DNA of 64,000 nt, from positions 59,398,841 through 59,462,840 of the forward strand of contig OW799233.1 in NCBI GenBank assembly GCA_941918925.1. The letters run 5' to 3'. The notes beneath the pieces were generated by a model. The model saw nothing but the letters and a program-made list of their open reading frames with translations, was not told where the DNA came from and ran no database searches. Position 1 is the stretch's first letter, and each line of letters begins with the position of its first letter. The stretch comes from Phyto melanocephala. Lineage: Eukaryota; Arthropoda; Insecta; Diptera; Rhinophoridae. The translations under genes and the position numbers were made by a program. Below, piece by piece: positions 12,065 to 24,299 of this stretch.

Positions 12065-13049
12065 GTTATAACTTAGATATGCTGGTAAAATGTTTTCGTA
12101 AATTAGGTGTTTCAGTGAAATTGGGCGTTAAAGTAAGCGTGTCAATAAAATTTCTGCTAATAAATACAACTTAGATATTTCAATATAGTCCTCTATTATT
12201 CCAAAATATTTATTCATTGAGAAATTATTTGAATTTGAGATAAAGCATTATATAACATGTGAGCGTAAATTTTCTGGCATAACAATTACATTGACTAGAA
12301 GGATTTCCGTAGCAAATTTTATCATCATACCTCTAATTTTGTCGGTTTTATAAATTTAAATTTCATTAACAGTAGATAATGTGAAAAGTGGGCGTTATAG
12401 TAGGTGTGTCGAAGTTATTTATGCTAATAAATACAACTTAGATATTTCAATATAGTCCTTTATTATTCGATTTATAGAGAAATTATAAGATTTTGAGAGA
12501 AAACGTTGTATGGGAGGTTAGCGTGTCACATTTATTTTCCGTCAGAAGAAAGCCTTTGACCAAAAAGCAATTCCTGCAAAATTTCAGAATCGTAGATCTA
12601 ATTTTGTCACTCTTATTAGGTTTAAAATTTTGAACCTACTGAAAAATACACTGCGCGGTATAAATTTTCGTACATTTTGATCTCTAACTCCCTTCCTAAT
12701 GCATGCATTTAGGCAATTTTTGGGTAGATATATTGTTTTTGCTCAGGTAGTTTATATTTGGAGTTTCATGACTCATACGTTGATGCTGGTGGACACAACT
12801 CCATTTTATTCGATGTTGGAAGGACACGGTTCTTTCGACCTACTCTTGCATTACGAGCTATAACTTTCTTCATTATACACAAACCTTGTGTATAAGACAT
12901 ATTCTGGCAAAATTTGAGCGCCCTAGCTTTTTCGATGGGACCTCTATCGTGCTTTTAACAGACGGACAGACGGACGGACATAGCTAGATCGTCATCAAAT
13001 AAAACCCCAATTAAGAATACATACATACCATTTTTTGGTGGCGGGTATA

Positions 13050-13929
13050 AAAACTAAAATACTTAAAAAAAAACACTTTACAAAAAAATTTGTTTAGCTC
13101 TTTTACTAAAATTTTGCAAAAAATATTTGACCTTGTGTCACAAAAATTGGTCTGGTGATCACGGTCGGATCGTCCCGGGTATACAATGGGCTATAGGGGT
13201 ATAGAGGAGAGTTTTATCTACTAAATGGTGCTAATTTCATTTTGATATCTTATGTTTTCTAGAAGTTATGGTGTATTAAAAAAAGGAATTTAGGAAAATT
13301 TAGACCTAAGTAAAAAAAAATTATCTCTTAACATTATAAACAATTTATTTTCATGTACTAATGACTAACAAATTTTAAAATTATACAAAACTTATTTCGT
13401 TTGAAAATCTTTTAAAAGTAAAATGTTATAGAACTTTAAAAATCAAAATCTTACTAATAAGTTTCCCGTTTTAGCAAAATGCTGAGCATGTCTATTTTGA
13501 ATCACCCTGTGGCCCTTAAAATTTAACCACCCTTTACAAAAGAATAGATAGATAAAAAAAATTTTGTTAAAAAATGTATTTTAAATATTCAAATACTTAT
13601 TTTTAATCTGCTGATGCACATTTTTTTTAATATTTTTAAATCTTAAACCTCATAAAACTGTGTGTACAACTATATGTAAAGTTGGGCACAAATGATTACT
13701 CTAGTTAATTTTTGTCAACAAACTTCGGTCATTTTCGTTTTCACAAACCCCTATAAAATTCCTTTGTAGTTTGTGCAAAAAATGTTACTAGAGTCATCTA
13801 GTGTTCTACGTGATGTTTAGCAAAGACATCATCCTCAGTGTTTGCAAAATGTAGTGGCGCCTTCAACAGATGTTGCCATCTGCAATGAATAAATGCTAAT
13901 GAATATGACTAATATATTTTTATAAAAAT
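13050..13929. other. Intronic gap with a stray mariner end
   Basis: No coding sequence recognised. At about 13512-13536 there is gtggcccttaaaatttaaccaccc, the same terminal motif as the mariner remnant at 11576-12064, so a solitary end or a very deleted copy. Confidence 0.4.
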
Positions 13930-14541
13930 TTAAAAAAAAAGTGGGCGTGGCACATTTATTTTCCGTTATAACAAAGACATTGACCAAAAAGAAATGTTTG
14001 CAAAATTTCAGAACCGTACATATAGTTTTGTCAGTTTTATTACGTTTTAAATTTGAAATATACACTGAGCGGTATAAATTTTCGTACATTTTGACCTATA
14101 ACTCCTTTTCTAATGCATAGATTTAAGCAATTTTTGGGGATAAATATTCTTTTAACTCGAGAAATATATATTCGAAGTTTCATGATTCTATGTTTAGCCG
14201 TTTGGACACAATTCCATTTTATTCAATGTTAGCAGGACACGGTTTTTTCGACCTATTCTTGCTTTACAAACTATAACTCTCTTCCTAATTTTCCGATTTA
14301 GCCCATTTTCAATACTAAACAAACCTTGTCTAGCAAAATTTGAGCCCTTTAGCTTTTTCGGTGCGACCTCTATCGTGCTTTCAACAGACGGACAGACGGA
14401 CGGACATAGCTAGATCGTCATCAAATCAAACCCCGATTAAGAATATATATACTTTATGGGGTCTAAAATGGATATTTCGATGTGTTACAAACGGAATGAC
14501 AAAATTAATATACCCCCACCATTTTTTTGGTGGCGGGTATA
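13930..14541 (+). mobile_element. Family B element, copy B3 (5'-truncated)
   Basis: Shares with B2 the ordered text cggtataaattttcgtacattttga, gcaatttttggg, cgacctattcttgc, cagacggacagacggacgg, ctagatcgtcatc, tatatactttatggggtc. It ends in the intact hairpin TATACCCCCACC...GGTGGCGGGTATA at 14541. Confidence 0.8.
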
Positions 14542-14816
14542 AAAAGAGCTTCCGAATTTGTACGGCTACGGGCTTTTGGTGTATTATCAATTAATGAAGA
14601 TTGGAAAACTTCCCTTACTTGTCTCGGTGCGGGAGGTGCTGTTAAATTCTCCATAATATTTGATGTTTATTGTTGCTTTTTCTGCAGTTACTGTAGTTTT
14701 ATTTGTATTAGTTTACTTCGCTGGTTGTTCGAACATGATATTAAGTTGTTATTATGTGTAGCATACTTTTATGCATTCTTTTTATTCCTGCATATTACTT
14801 AACGTATTCATTTAAA

Positions 14817-15154
14817 TGTAACGGTTTTTGAATGTACTAGTGTGTACATACGAGAACTTTGTCGAATGTTACCGAACACCACTATGTTACTATAAATAGC
14901 CGAACAACACAGCTAACATGATCAGTATTATAATAGAGCTTGTAAAGTGTGTATCAAAGTGAGTTTGATAATAAAAGTGTATAACCATAAGTGTAATAAA
15001 TAAAGTGATATAAAAACAATATCTGCGTGTATTTAAATAAATAAAGTGCTCTTAATTTTATAATTAATTTCAACTGTTTTTGTTTGCAATAAAAGAACTC
15101 AAGGGGTATTCAAAGGAAGTAAGCCAACGTTTATAAAAGGTATAAACGTAACAA
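14817..15154 (+). mobile_element. Solo LTR candidate (338 bp)
   Basis: Begins TGTAACGG and ends CGTAACA, the TG...CA form with a terminal inverted TGTAAC/GTAACA. It holds a tataaatag TATA box at 14891 and aataaa motifs downstream (15019 and 15040). The last 50 bp resemble, inverted, 24844-24890 (gtcacgtttatattg...ataaacgttggctta), so the repeat occurs twice here. No exact target duplication was seen, which lowers confidence. Confidence 0.45.
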
Positions 15155-15169
15155 TAAGTATTATATATT

Positions 15170-15328
15170 TATTTGTTAAATGCACTTGTAACTATTCGTC
15201 CAACATCGGTAGAAAGTGAACGAGTGTTTTCTTTAACAGGGCAATTTGTTAATAAAATCAGAAATAGACTTTCTGACCAGTCAATAAACGCTTTGAACAT
15301 ATTAAAAGATTTCTTTCTAAGTCGTTAA
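15170..15328 (+). pseudogene. hAT transposase C-terminal (dimerisation) domain remnant
   Basis: The frame ends in PTSVESERVFSLTGQFVNKI then RNRLSDQSINALNILKDFF and a stop at 15326. The 'P.S...SER.FS..G.....R..L' block is the hATC dimerisation region of hAT transposases. The rest of the protein is missing, and the candidate solo LTR abuts it upstream. Confidence 0.8.
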
Positions 15329-15676
15329 ACATTTTTACGTTAAATTTTTTTAATTATACATTGCAATAACTTGTTTTTGAAATTGAATTCTAATGATTTT
15401 ATTTTTGATCTCATAGCTGAAGTACCTGTATTTTTTTTGTGCTCATATTTGATCTTGTATTTAGAGAATAATATTTTTTCAATAAAAAATATTTTTACAC
15501 CATTTATTTATATTTTAAATTCAAGTTCCTTTATTAATTTTTATAGTTTTGAAGTGTTTCTTTTACATTATAAACTATTTTATGCTTTTTAATAAACAGT
15601 TTTTTATTAATTAAACACAAATTTACTTTTTATTTGTTTTGCGGCAGCATCCCGGGAAATTAAAAAATAAATCTCG
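15329..15676. other. AT-rich sequence downstream of the hAT remnant
   Basis: A frame at 15371-15592 is hydrophobic and Phe-rich, as expected from AT-rich non-coding DNA. The motif cccgggaaat at 15652 also occurs at 9416-9480, possibly a subterminal part of an unidentified element. Confidence 0.35.
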
Positions 15677-16398
15677 CACGCAAAGAAAAACCATGGTTAC
15701 GACATGATCACGACGGTCATATTATTTTTCAAAAACAATATTTGGTTGTCGAAAACAAGTACATAATATTTATTTTTGTTTCATTTCATCATATATTTTG
15801 TCACGATAATCAAGAATTTTTTTGAATTGTGTCATTTAATGTTTACTTTTCGTAAAAATTTCAAAATGGTTATCTTTAAAAAATAATATGATTTAAAAAA
15901 ATTAATTTGACAAAAATGACATTATATTCGAAAACATTAAAAATTACAAATAGTCATTAAATAATAGGCGAGAGAGCAGTATGATTACAAGTTAATCAAG
16001 CTATGATTTTTTTTTATAATAATTTGATTTCAACTGTTCTTTTTCTTGCTGAATAAATTTTTATTATTTTAAAATGATCAAAAATTTTACAAATTAAAGA
16101 AAATTTACAAATAAACCAGAAAATGTAGAAAAATATTGGTATAAAAATTGCAATTAAATTGATAAGTACAATCAATATGTGTATGTTACAGCAAGAGACA
16201 ATAATTTGCCTTAAAAAGCAAAGATTGTCGTTTTCAATTGTAGACATATATGTATATGATTATTGAATGATACTTTAATTAAACATAATAATGATAACTG
16301 GTAACGTAACCATTGTATGTTTTAACGATAATCATACAATTCAATCATAGTATGATGCTCTTCGATTATGGTTACCACAACAATATTTTCTCGGGAAA
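15677..16398 (-). mobile_element. Nonautonomous inverted-repeat element C1
   Basis: Begins CACGCAAAGAAAAACCATGG and ends in a diverged inverse (ccataatcgaagagcatcat on the other strand, then ggttaccacaacaatattttctc). Over its length it matches, in reverse, the split copy C2 (45937-46339 plus 49532-49851). Ends read CAYGCAAAGAAAAA. No transposase is encoded. The right border is approximate. Confidence 0.7.
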
Positions 16399-16439
16399 CA
16401 AAAAAATTGCGGAAAAAACCCTAGCTATAAAAGTACGGA

Positions 16440-16497
16440 AAATTGGTGGTGGGTATTAAAGATTCGGCACAGCCGACTATTGTGCTCTTACGCATGA
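16440..16497 (-). mobile_element. 5'-end fragment of a family B element
   Basis: Reads ttggtggtgggtattaaagattcggcacagccgactattgtgctcttacgc, the reverse complement of the B2 5' end with one lost base. Confidence 0.65.
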
Positions 16498-16651
16498 GGA
16501 TTAGAGTAATAAATAAGTGTAATAATTTAAATTTACGTACAGTTATAAAAAAACCAAAATATTTTATGACTGACAAAAAGGCTTATTACTTGTACTTGTA
16601 CCTATGCAAAATGAGCAAAAACAGAAAAAAAGTGATATTTTCAAAAAATCA

Positions 16652-17671
16652 TTCACCTGTGGTGCACAAGGGTATATATAGCTTTGTCATTCCGTTTGTA
16701 ATTTCTACAATTTTCATTTCCGATCACATAAAGTATATATTTTCTGAAAGCCTATGAATAGAGGAGTCGATTAAGCCCTGACCGTCTGCCCGTCTGTCCG
16801 TGTGTTGGTTGAAATCAACTTTTAGAAGCAACCATATGTTCCCCAGATCTCTGTATGGTACCAATCTTTTGGAAATATCCGGGAATGAATCGCTATTAAA
16901 ATTGAGCACAATCACCCGAAACTTTCTGAGATATGAGCAAATAAACACGACTGCCTCTGTTCTTTCCTATATTTTTACCACCAAAATTAAAATTGTTCAG
17001 CCATAGAATAATTTATAGGTTCCTTTGCTACTATTTGTAGATATAACATGCCTCTAGAGATATTAGTGTAAAATTTTGGATAAATCGGGCTCTTATCGGT
17101 AAAGTTATAGGCAAAAATTTTTTTTTTAAATATATATTCTACAAATTTACAAACTAAAATCAATTTTTTGAGCTTCTGGACAACCGAGAGAGTCAATATT
17201 GGTATCATCGGAAAGGACTCAACTAGAAAAATAAAAGCACCATAAAAAACTTTAAATTTATGTTGGCCGCCACTACAAAATGGCGGACAATAAATTTATA
17301 TATGAGCCAAATCTGGTATTTTAAAATGTAACTTCTTGAAGCCCCTCAATATTGGTATCAAATCAAAGGGCTTGACCAGTAGAATACAGTAAATTGTTCT
17401 AAAATGTAAAATCCAAGATGGCGTCTAAAACAAAATGGCCGATAAAATTTTTTTAACCCCATCAATATTGGTATCAAATTAAAGTGCTTGACTGGTTGAA
17501 TACCGATAACAACGTAAAAATTCAAAATCAAGGATGGCGTCGGAAATAAAAAAGAAAAAAGGAGAATAACTTGAAATATAGTTTAAGCTACGATGTGAGA
17601 TTGTACCTATGTACATGATGGTGAAGGGTATTATCAGATTCGGCACGGCCGAATATAATACTCTTACTTGT
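16652..17671 (-). mobile_element. Family A element, copy A3 (long variant)
   Basis: The 3' hairpin variant cacctgtggtgcacaagggt is at the left. Then come the core cataaagtatatattttctga, gtccgtgtgttggttgaaatcaac, and at the right cggcacggccgaat...cttacttgt. The middle (17160-17560) differs from other A copies: it carries about three diverged copies of a block with caatattggtatca and aagatggcgtc, partly shared with A4. Confidence 0.75.
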
Positions 17672-17759
17672 TTTTGATCGAATAGTAAAAATTTCATAAT
17701 TTATCGTGATGTAAAACATTTTAAGGATCGCGACGTCCTTCACATTTTAACACCTTTTA

Positions 17760-20700
17760 ATATTTTATTAATTTTTAGTTTGGCTCTAGTTCATTTTATT
17801 ATTAAATTTCTAATCATTACATAAAGAAATCAATTTTTATTTGTGATAATGAAAGAATATATTGGAAAAGTAAGTTTTAATCCCGACACCAGCCGAGTGG
17901 AATGCATTTTCGAAACCAGCTACGGTTTCTTCATCAGCACTCTTTGATCGGAATGTCTTAGTGTTGGATGTAAATATCATCTATTTAACTCACAAGTTTA
18001 TCCGAAATTTGATTTTGTGAATTAAACTTCACATACATATTCATATCTTTTGCTGTAGTGAGTGAGAACGAAATTTACCAAACTTAAGCTTTTCCCCTTT
18101 TTGTTATTCTATTCAATTATCACATTTTTTATTCTTGCTTTAAACCATCAGTCTGATGGTAATGAAAGCTTTTTTGTTGGTTGTGATCCTCACAACATTT
18201 TCAATCATACATGTTTGTTTGTTAAGTCAGTTATTCAACGGAAAGTTGGTACTGACCGGTCTATATGATCATTACACCGTGCTATGTGTATATGTTAATT
18301 TTCTTATTTTATTGTTGAACTTTTTTAACAAAGACTTTATTAATTTTTAGTTTGGCTCTAGTTAATTTTATTATTAAATTTCTAATCATTACATGAAGAA
18401 ATCAATTTTTATTTGTGATAATGAAAGAATATATTGGAAAAGTAAGTTTTAATCCCGACACCAGCCGAGTGGAATGCATTTTCGAAACCAGCTACGGTTT
18501 CATCATCAGCACTCTTTGTTCGGAATGTCTTAGTGTTGGATGTAAATATCATCTATTTAACTCACAAGTTTATACGAAATTTGATTTTGTGAATTAAACT
18601 TCACATACATATTCATATCTTTTGCTGTAGTGAGTGAGAACGAAATTTACCAAACTTAAGCTTTTCCCCTTTTTGTTATTCTATTCAATTATCACATTTT
18701 TTATTCTTGCTTTAAACCATCAGTCTGATGGTAATGAAAGCTTTTTTGTTGGTTGTGATCCTCACAACATTTTCAATCATACATGTTTGTTTGTTAAGTC
18801 AGTTATTCAACGGAAAGTTGGTACTGACCGGTCTATATGATCATTACACCGTGCCATGTGTATATGTTAATTTTCTTATTTTATTGTTGAACTTTTTTAA
18901 CAAAGACTTTATTAATTTTTAGTTTGGCTCTAGTTCATTTTATTATTAAATTTCTAATCATTACATGAAGAAATCAATTTTTATTTGTGATAATGAAAGA
19001 ATATATTGGAAAAGTAAGTTTTAATCCCGACACCAGCCGAGTGGAATGCATTTTCGAAACCAGCTACGGTTTCATCATCAGCACTCTTTGATCGGAATGT
19101 CTTAGTGTTGGATGTAAATATCATCTATTTAACTCACAAGTTTATACGAAATTTGATTTTGTGAATTAAACTTCACATACATATTCATATCTTTTGCTGT
19201 AGTGAGTGAGAACGAAATTTACCAAACTTAAGCTTTTCCCCTTTTTGTTATTCTATTCAATTATCACATTTTTTATTCTTGCTTTAAACCATCAGTCTGA
19301 TGGTAATGAAAGCTTTTTTGTTGGTTGTGATCCTCACAACATTTTCAATCATACATGTTTGTTTGTTAAGTCAGTTATTCAACGGAAAGTTGGTACTGAC
19401 CGGTCTATATGATCATTACACCGTGCCATGTGTATATGTTAATTTTCTTATTTTATTGTTGAACTTTTTTAACAAAGACTTTATTAATTTTTAGTTTGGC
19501 TCTAGTTCATTTTATTATTAAATTTCTAATCATTACATGAAGAAATCAATTTTTATTTGTGATAATGAAAGAATATATTGGAAAAGTAAGTTTTAATCCC
19601 GACACCAGCCGAGTGGAATGCATTTTCGAAACCAGCTACGGTTTCATCATCAGCACTCTTTGATCGGAATGTCTTAGTGTTGGATGTAAATATCATCTAT
19701 TTAACTCACAAGTTTATACGAAATTTGATTTTGTGAATTAAACTTCACATACATATTCATATCTTTTGCTGTAGTGAGTGAGAACGAAATTTACCAAACT
19801 TAAGCTTTTCCCCTTTTTGTTATTCTATTCAATTATCACATTTTTTATTCTTGCTTTAAACCATCAGTCTGATGGTAATGAAAGCTTTTTTGTTGGTTGT
19901 GATCCTCACAACATTTTCAATCATACATGTTTGTTTGTTAAGTCAGTTATTCAACGGAAAGTTGGTACTGACCGGTCTATATGATCATTACACCGTGCCA
20001 TGTGTATATGTTAATTTTCTTATTTTATTGTTGAACTTTTTTAACAAAGACTTTATTAATTTTTAGTTTGGCTCTAGTTCATTTTATTATTAAATTTCTA
20101 ATCATTACATGAAGAAATCAATTTTTATTTGTGATAATGAAAGAATATATTGGAAAAGTAAGTTTTAATCCCGACACCAGCCGAGTGGAATGCATTTTCG
20201 AAACCAGCTACGGTTTCATCATCAGCACTCTTTGATCGGAATGTCTTAGTGTTGGATGTAAATATCATCTATTTAACTCACAAGTTTATACGAAATTTGA
20301 TTTTGTGAATTAAACTTCACATACATATTCATATCTTTTGCTGTAGTGAGTGAGAACGAAATTTACCAAACTTAAGCTTTTCCCCTTTTTGTTATTCTAT
20401 TCAATTATCACATTTTTTATTCTTGCTTTAAACCATCAGTCTGATGGTAATGAAAGCTTTTTTGTTGGTTGTGATCCTCACAACATTTTCAATCATACAT
20501 GTTTGTTTGTTAAGTCAGTTATTCAACGGAAAGTTGGTACTGACCGGTCTATATGATCATTACACCGTGCCATGTGTATATGTTAATTTTCTTATTTTAT
20601 TGTTGAACTTTTTTAACAAAGACTTTATTAATTTTTAGTTTGGCTCTAGTTCATTTTATTATTAAATTTCTAATCATTACATGAAGAAATCAATTTTTAT

Positions 20701-21600
20701 TTGTGATAATGAAAGAATATATTGGAAAAGTAAGTTTTAATCCCGACACCAGCCGAGTGGAATGCATTTTCGAAACCAGCTACGGTTTCATCATCAGCAC
20801 TCTTTGTTCGGAATGTCTTAGTGTTGGATGTAAATATCATCTATTTAACTCACAAGTTTATACGAAATTTGATTTTGTGAATTAAACTTCACATACATAT
20901 TCATATCTTTTGCTGTAGTGAGTGAGAACGAAATTTACCAAACTTAAGCTTTTCCCCTTTTTGTTATTCTATTCAATTATCACATTTTTTAATCTTGCTT
21001 TAAACCATCAGTCTGATGGTAATGAAAGCTTTTTTGTTGGTTGTGATCCTCACAACATTTTCAATCATACATGTTTGTTTGTTAAGTCAGTTATTCAACG
21101 GAAAGTTGGTACTGACCGGTCTATATGATCATTACACCGTGCCATGTGTATATGTTAATTTTCTTATTTTATTGTTGAACTTTTTTAACAAAGACTTTAT
21201 TAATTTTTAGTTTGGCTCTAGTTCATTTTATTATTAAATTTCTAATCATTACATGAAGAAATCAATTTTTATTTGTGATAATGAAAGAATATATTGGAAA
21301 AGTAAGTTTTAATCCCGACACCAGCCGAGTGGAATGCATTTTCGAAACCAGCTACGGTTTCATCATCAGCACTCTTTGATCGGAATGTCTTAGGTGTTGG
21401 ATGTAAATATCATCTATTTAACTCACAAGTTTATACGAAATTTGATTTTGTGAATTAAACTTCACATACATATTCATATCTTTTGCTGTAGTGAGTGAGA
21501 ACGAAATTTACCAAACTTAAGCTTTTCCCCTTTTTGTTATTCTATTCAATTATCACATTTTTTATTCTTGCTTTAAACCATCAGTCTGATGGTAATGAAA
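17760..21600 (+). repeat. 572-bp tandem array, seven units (last truncated)
   Basis: The block gacaccagccgagtggaatg recurs at 17885, 18457, 19029, 19601, 20173, 20745 and 21317, an exact 572-bp period. Units differ at only a few positions (for example tgttcgg instead of tgatcgg in units 2 and 6, an extra g in unit 7). Each unit holds the hairpins accatcag-t-ctgatggt and gttgtga-tcc-tcacaac. The left part of the unit matches the left arm and centre of the foldback element at 9544-9957. Identical 60-68-residue open frames in every unit are a consequence of copying. Confidence 0.95.
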
Positions 21601-22022
21601 TGAAAAAAAAAAAAAAAACCTTTTAATATTTTTTTTTTTTTATTAAAAACTGAACAAAAAAATCGTTTTGTAAATTTTGAACGATTTTTTTGTAACAAAA
21701 TTTAAAAAATAATAAAATTTTTCTAAAAATCATTATGTAGCAGTTGTTAATATAGTGTTTCATAGAATAAAGAAATCAATGTAAAATCTTAATTCGTTTA
21801 GCTACAGAAATATAAAAAAATATATTGTAAACTTCTCAAAACCGTAAAAAGTCATTAAGTACCCTTGCAATTACTTAACTTTCTTGTACTTAACGGTGTC
21901 CTAAAACGACAAATCTCTAGCGAAAGTCTTGAAAATGTATTAACCGATGCAAAATTTTGTTGTATGTCGAGCTGCCTACTCTTGACCTTTTGTTCAATGG
22001 ATGCACCGCTTCGCAAAGTCCT
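21601..22022. other. Low-complexity gap after the tandem array
   Basis: Poly-A and poly-T tracts. A small hairpin (aaaaaatcgttttg...gaacgattttttt) sits at 21657-21692. No gene recognised. Confidence 0.4.
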
Positions 22023-22660
22023 TATACCCTCCACCAAAGATATGGTGTGATATATTAATTTTATCATTGCGTTTGTAACACATTGAAATATCCATTTTAG
22101 AAACTATGAAGTATATATTTTCTGAGTCTTGGTATCATTTTAGAACGATCTATAGCTATGTCCGTCCGCCTGCTAAAAGCACGATATAGCTCGAACCGAA
22201 AAAGTTAGGGGCTCAAATATTGCCAGAATTTGTCTTATACACAAGGTTTCTTTGGTATTGAAAATTGGCTAAATCAGAATATTATGAATAGAGTTACATA
22301 TATGTCGTAATGCAAGAGTAGGTAAAAAAAATAATGCCCTTCCAGCATTGATAAAAATGCAATTGTGACTAAACGCATTGACGTAGAGCGATGACATTTC
22401 GAATGTATATTTCCTGAGTAAAAAAATATATTTTCCTGAAAATTGCTCAAATCTATATATTTCGAAAGGATTTATAGATCAAAATATACGAAAATTATAC
22501 CGAAGTGTCTTTTTCGTTATATTTAAAATCAAAAAAGTAATAACACTTACAAAATTAGATGTACGATCCTAAATTTTTGCAAACATTGCTCTTTGATCAA
22601 ATAACGGAAAATTAAGGTGACACGTACACTTTAACGTCCACCTCCCATATAACACTGTAT
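22023..22660 (-). mobile_element. Family B element, copy B4
   Basis: Left hairpin TATACCCTCCACCAAAGATA, then gtaacacattgaaatatccattt, gtccgtccgcctgctaaaagcacg, and blocks shared with B1. It is truncated at its distal end, where A4 follows. Confidence 0.7.
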
Positions 22661-22670
22661 TATACCCTTC

Positions 22671-22875
22671 ACACGAGAGTGTAAAAGGGTATAGTTCTTT
22701 CATTTGGTACCCATTCAACCCCAATTTGGTATTTAATGAAAGGGCTTGAGCGGTAGAATACAATAACTTTTAAAAAATGTAAAATTCAAGATAGCGTCTA
22801 AAACAAAGTAGCATGTACATAATGGTGAAAGGTATTATCAGTTTCGGCACGGCCGAATATAGCTCTCTTACTTGT
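22671..22875 (-). mobile_element. Family A element, copy A4 (internally deleted)
   Basis: The end TATACCCTTCACACGAGAGT is close to the 5' end (tttcggcacggccgaatat...cttacttgt). The middle keeps only part of the A3-like block (caagatagcgtctaaaac). Confidence 0.7.
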
Positions 22876-23102
22876 TTTTATTGAGTTTACGTATGAGCGG
22901 TTTCTTGACAGCTTTTTTGGCAAGTAAATTTTTCAATAGAGATCCGATTTATATTTGGATTCCAATTTTGTTCTTATACCTACTTTCTTCTAAAACTTGA
23001 ATAATAGCTGTTCTACTATCAGTTAACAGCTGTTTTTATTATAAAATTAACAAATTAAATTAAATTTAAAATTAAATTAAATTTTTACGTTGTATTTTTA
23101 AT

Positions 23103-23722
23103 TATACTTCTCCAAGTGAGTGTAAGGGTATATATAGGTTTGTCATTCCTTGTGAAATTTCTACAATTCTCATTTTCGACTCCATAAAGTATATATTTTC
23201 TGAACGGTTTTTAATAGGGGAGTCGATTAAGCGTTGTCAATCTATCCGTCTGTCCGTGTGTATGTTGAAATCAACTTTTTGAAGCCCACAGACATTTTCA
23301 AGACCCGTGTAAGGTACCAAAATATCAAAAATATTAGATCGACAATATAGCAAATCGGTATTGAAAATCAGAAAAATCGGTACATAAACAACTGGGATAT
23401 GAGGGAAAAACCACTACCACCTCGTTTTTTTTACAACAACAACATACAACACAAACATACAAAAGTGGTATACTGCTGGTGGTGGCATCGAATACCGTTT
23501 GAGCGAAAAAAAAAATTTATATTATTATTTTTCTTTTTTATTTATTTATTTATTTTTTTTTAAAATACATACGTTAACTCAATTTCTCAATTCTGCAATG
23601 GGATGTTTTTTTATATGTATGTACGTATTTCATATTAATGAGATGAATGGTGATACAAACAATTGTTATTGCATGAAGGCTGTATAAGATTCGGCTCGGC
23701 CGAATAAAGCACACTTACTTGT
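23103..23722 (-). mobile_element. Family A element, copy A5
   Basis: Degraded 3' hairpin (tatacttctccaagtgagtg), then tataaagtatatattttctga-like core, ctgtccgtgtgtatgttg, and at the right gattcggctcggccgaat and cttacttgt. Confidence 0.75.
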
Positions 23723-24105
23723 TTTTTTTTTAGCCCTATTAAATTATGATTTTTTTTAGTAAGTATGAGACATAAATATTTTTGTTCGAAAGAATGTGAG
23801 GCATGATTTCTGTAAGAATACGTTATTAAAATGCAAAGTAAATAAATATAAAAGCACAATAGATATTTGAATTGGATACCGTCATAAGCAAATAGACGTA
23901 CATGAATTTCGTTAGACTAGGCATTGTATTTTGTATGCTTGCAACTGTATTTGCCATATTATATAATATGGCAACTACTGTCTTACCATTCTTTTGATTT
24001 ATTGGTGTCCTTATTAAAAATGTTCTTTAAATTTATCTTTCACAGGAAAACTACACACATGCATTACCAAACATTGATTTTTTTTTTTTCTTAAAATAAT
24101 TTTAG
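23723..24105. other. Terminal part of the first giant intron
   Basis: Nothing recognised apart from the T-rich tract and acceptor before 24106. Confidence 0.5.
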
Positions 24106-24299
24106 ATTTATGTAAGAGTGTTATTAACGCCACTGTATGAGGAGCTCAGTGAACCCAACAATAACGAGACTTGGCAAATAGACTTGAAATCAATTGCAGA
24201 AACCTTTTTATGTAGGGCCGGTTACAAGCCATGTATTCAAGTAGCGCAAAGTGCATTTAAATTATGGATGGATAGTCCTGATCCAGACGAACAAATTCT
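24106..24299 (+). CDS. M1-family aminopeptidase, internal exon (ERAP1_C-like domain)
   Basis: Starts after ttttag and encodes IYVRVLLTPLYEELSE, then WQIDLKSIAETFLCRAGYKP, CIQVAQSAFKLWMD and DPDEQI. 'YVR.LLTPLYE.L' and 'A...F..W' are standard landmarks of the M1 C-terminal domain. The exon ends inside a Leu codon (CT|gtatgt), which is completed by T at 24380. This choice of donor keeps the frame and uses a consensus gtatgt; the alternative four bases downstream does not. The next intron is only 80 bp. Confidence 0.92.

Larger units (their letters stand above)
11433..13049 (+). mobile_element. Family B Helentron-like element, copy B2 (both ends present)
   Basis: The 5' end ACAAGTAAGAGCACTATATT, palindrome attcggctgtgccgaat, then TATACCCACCACC. 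The 3' end shows cagacggacagacggacg, ctagatcgtcatc, then a hairpin arm ending GGTGGCGGGTATA at 13049. It is flanked by A-runs (tttaaa/aaaac), fitting insertion between two A/T bases. A mariner remnant (11576-12064) sits inside it. Interior blocks at 12100-12600 are about 300-bp repeats shared with B1. This is the copy that shows A and B share the same 5' end. Confidence 0.8.
2833..24105 (+). other. Giant intron (21.3 kb) of the aminopeptidase gene
   Basis: It runs from donor gtaaatacg to an acceptor preceded by a T-rich tract (cttaaaataattttag). The flanking exons join in phase 0 and continue one protein domain, so the whole interval is intronic. It is filled by DNA transposons, Helentron-like elements, a non-LTR remnant and a 572-bp tandem array, each listed separately. 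Confidence 0.85.

Noticed and set aside
18062..21210. Repeated 68- and 64-residue overlapping open frames in each 572-bp unit, one with a signal-peptide-like start
   Set aside because: They are identical because the DNA is copied. The related foldback element lacks the frame, and base changes between units do not favour silent sites.
17760..21600. CRISPR-like regular repeats
   Set aside because: Units are 572 bp, contiguous and without spacers, in a eukaryotic genome.
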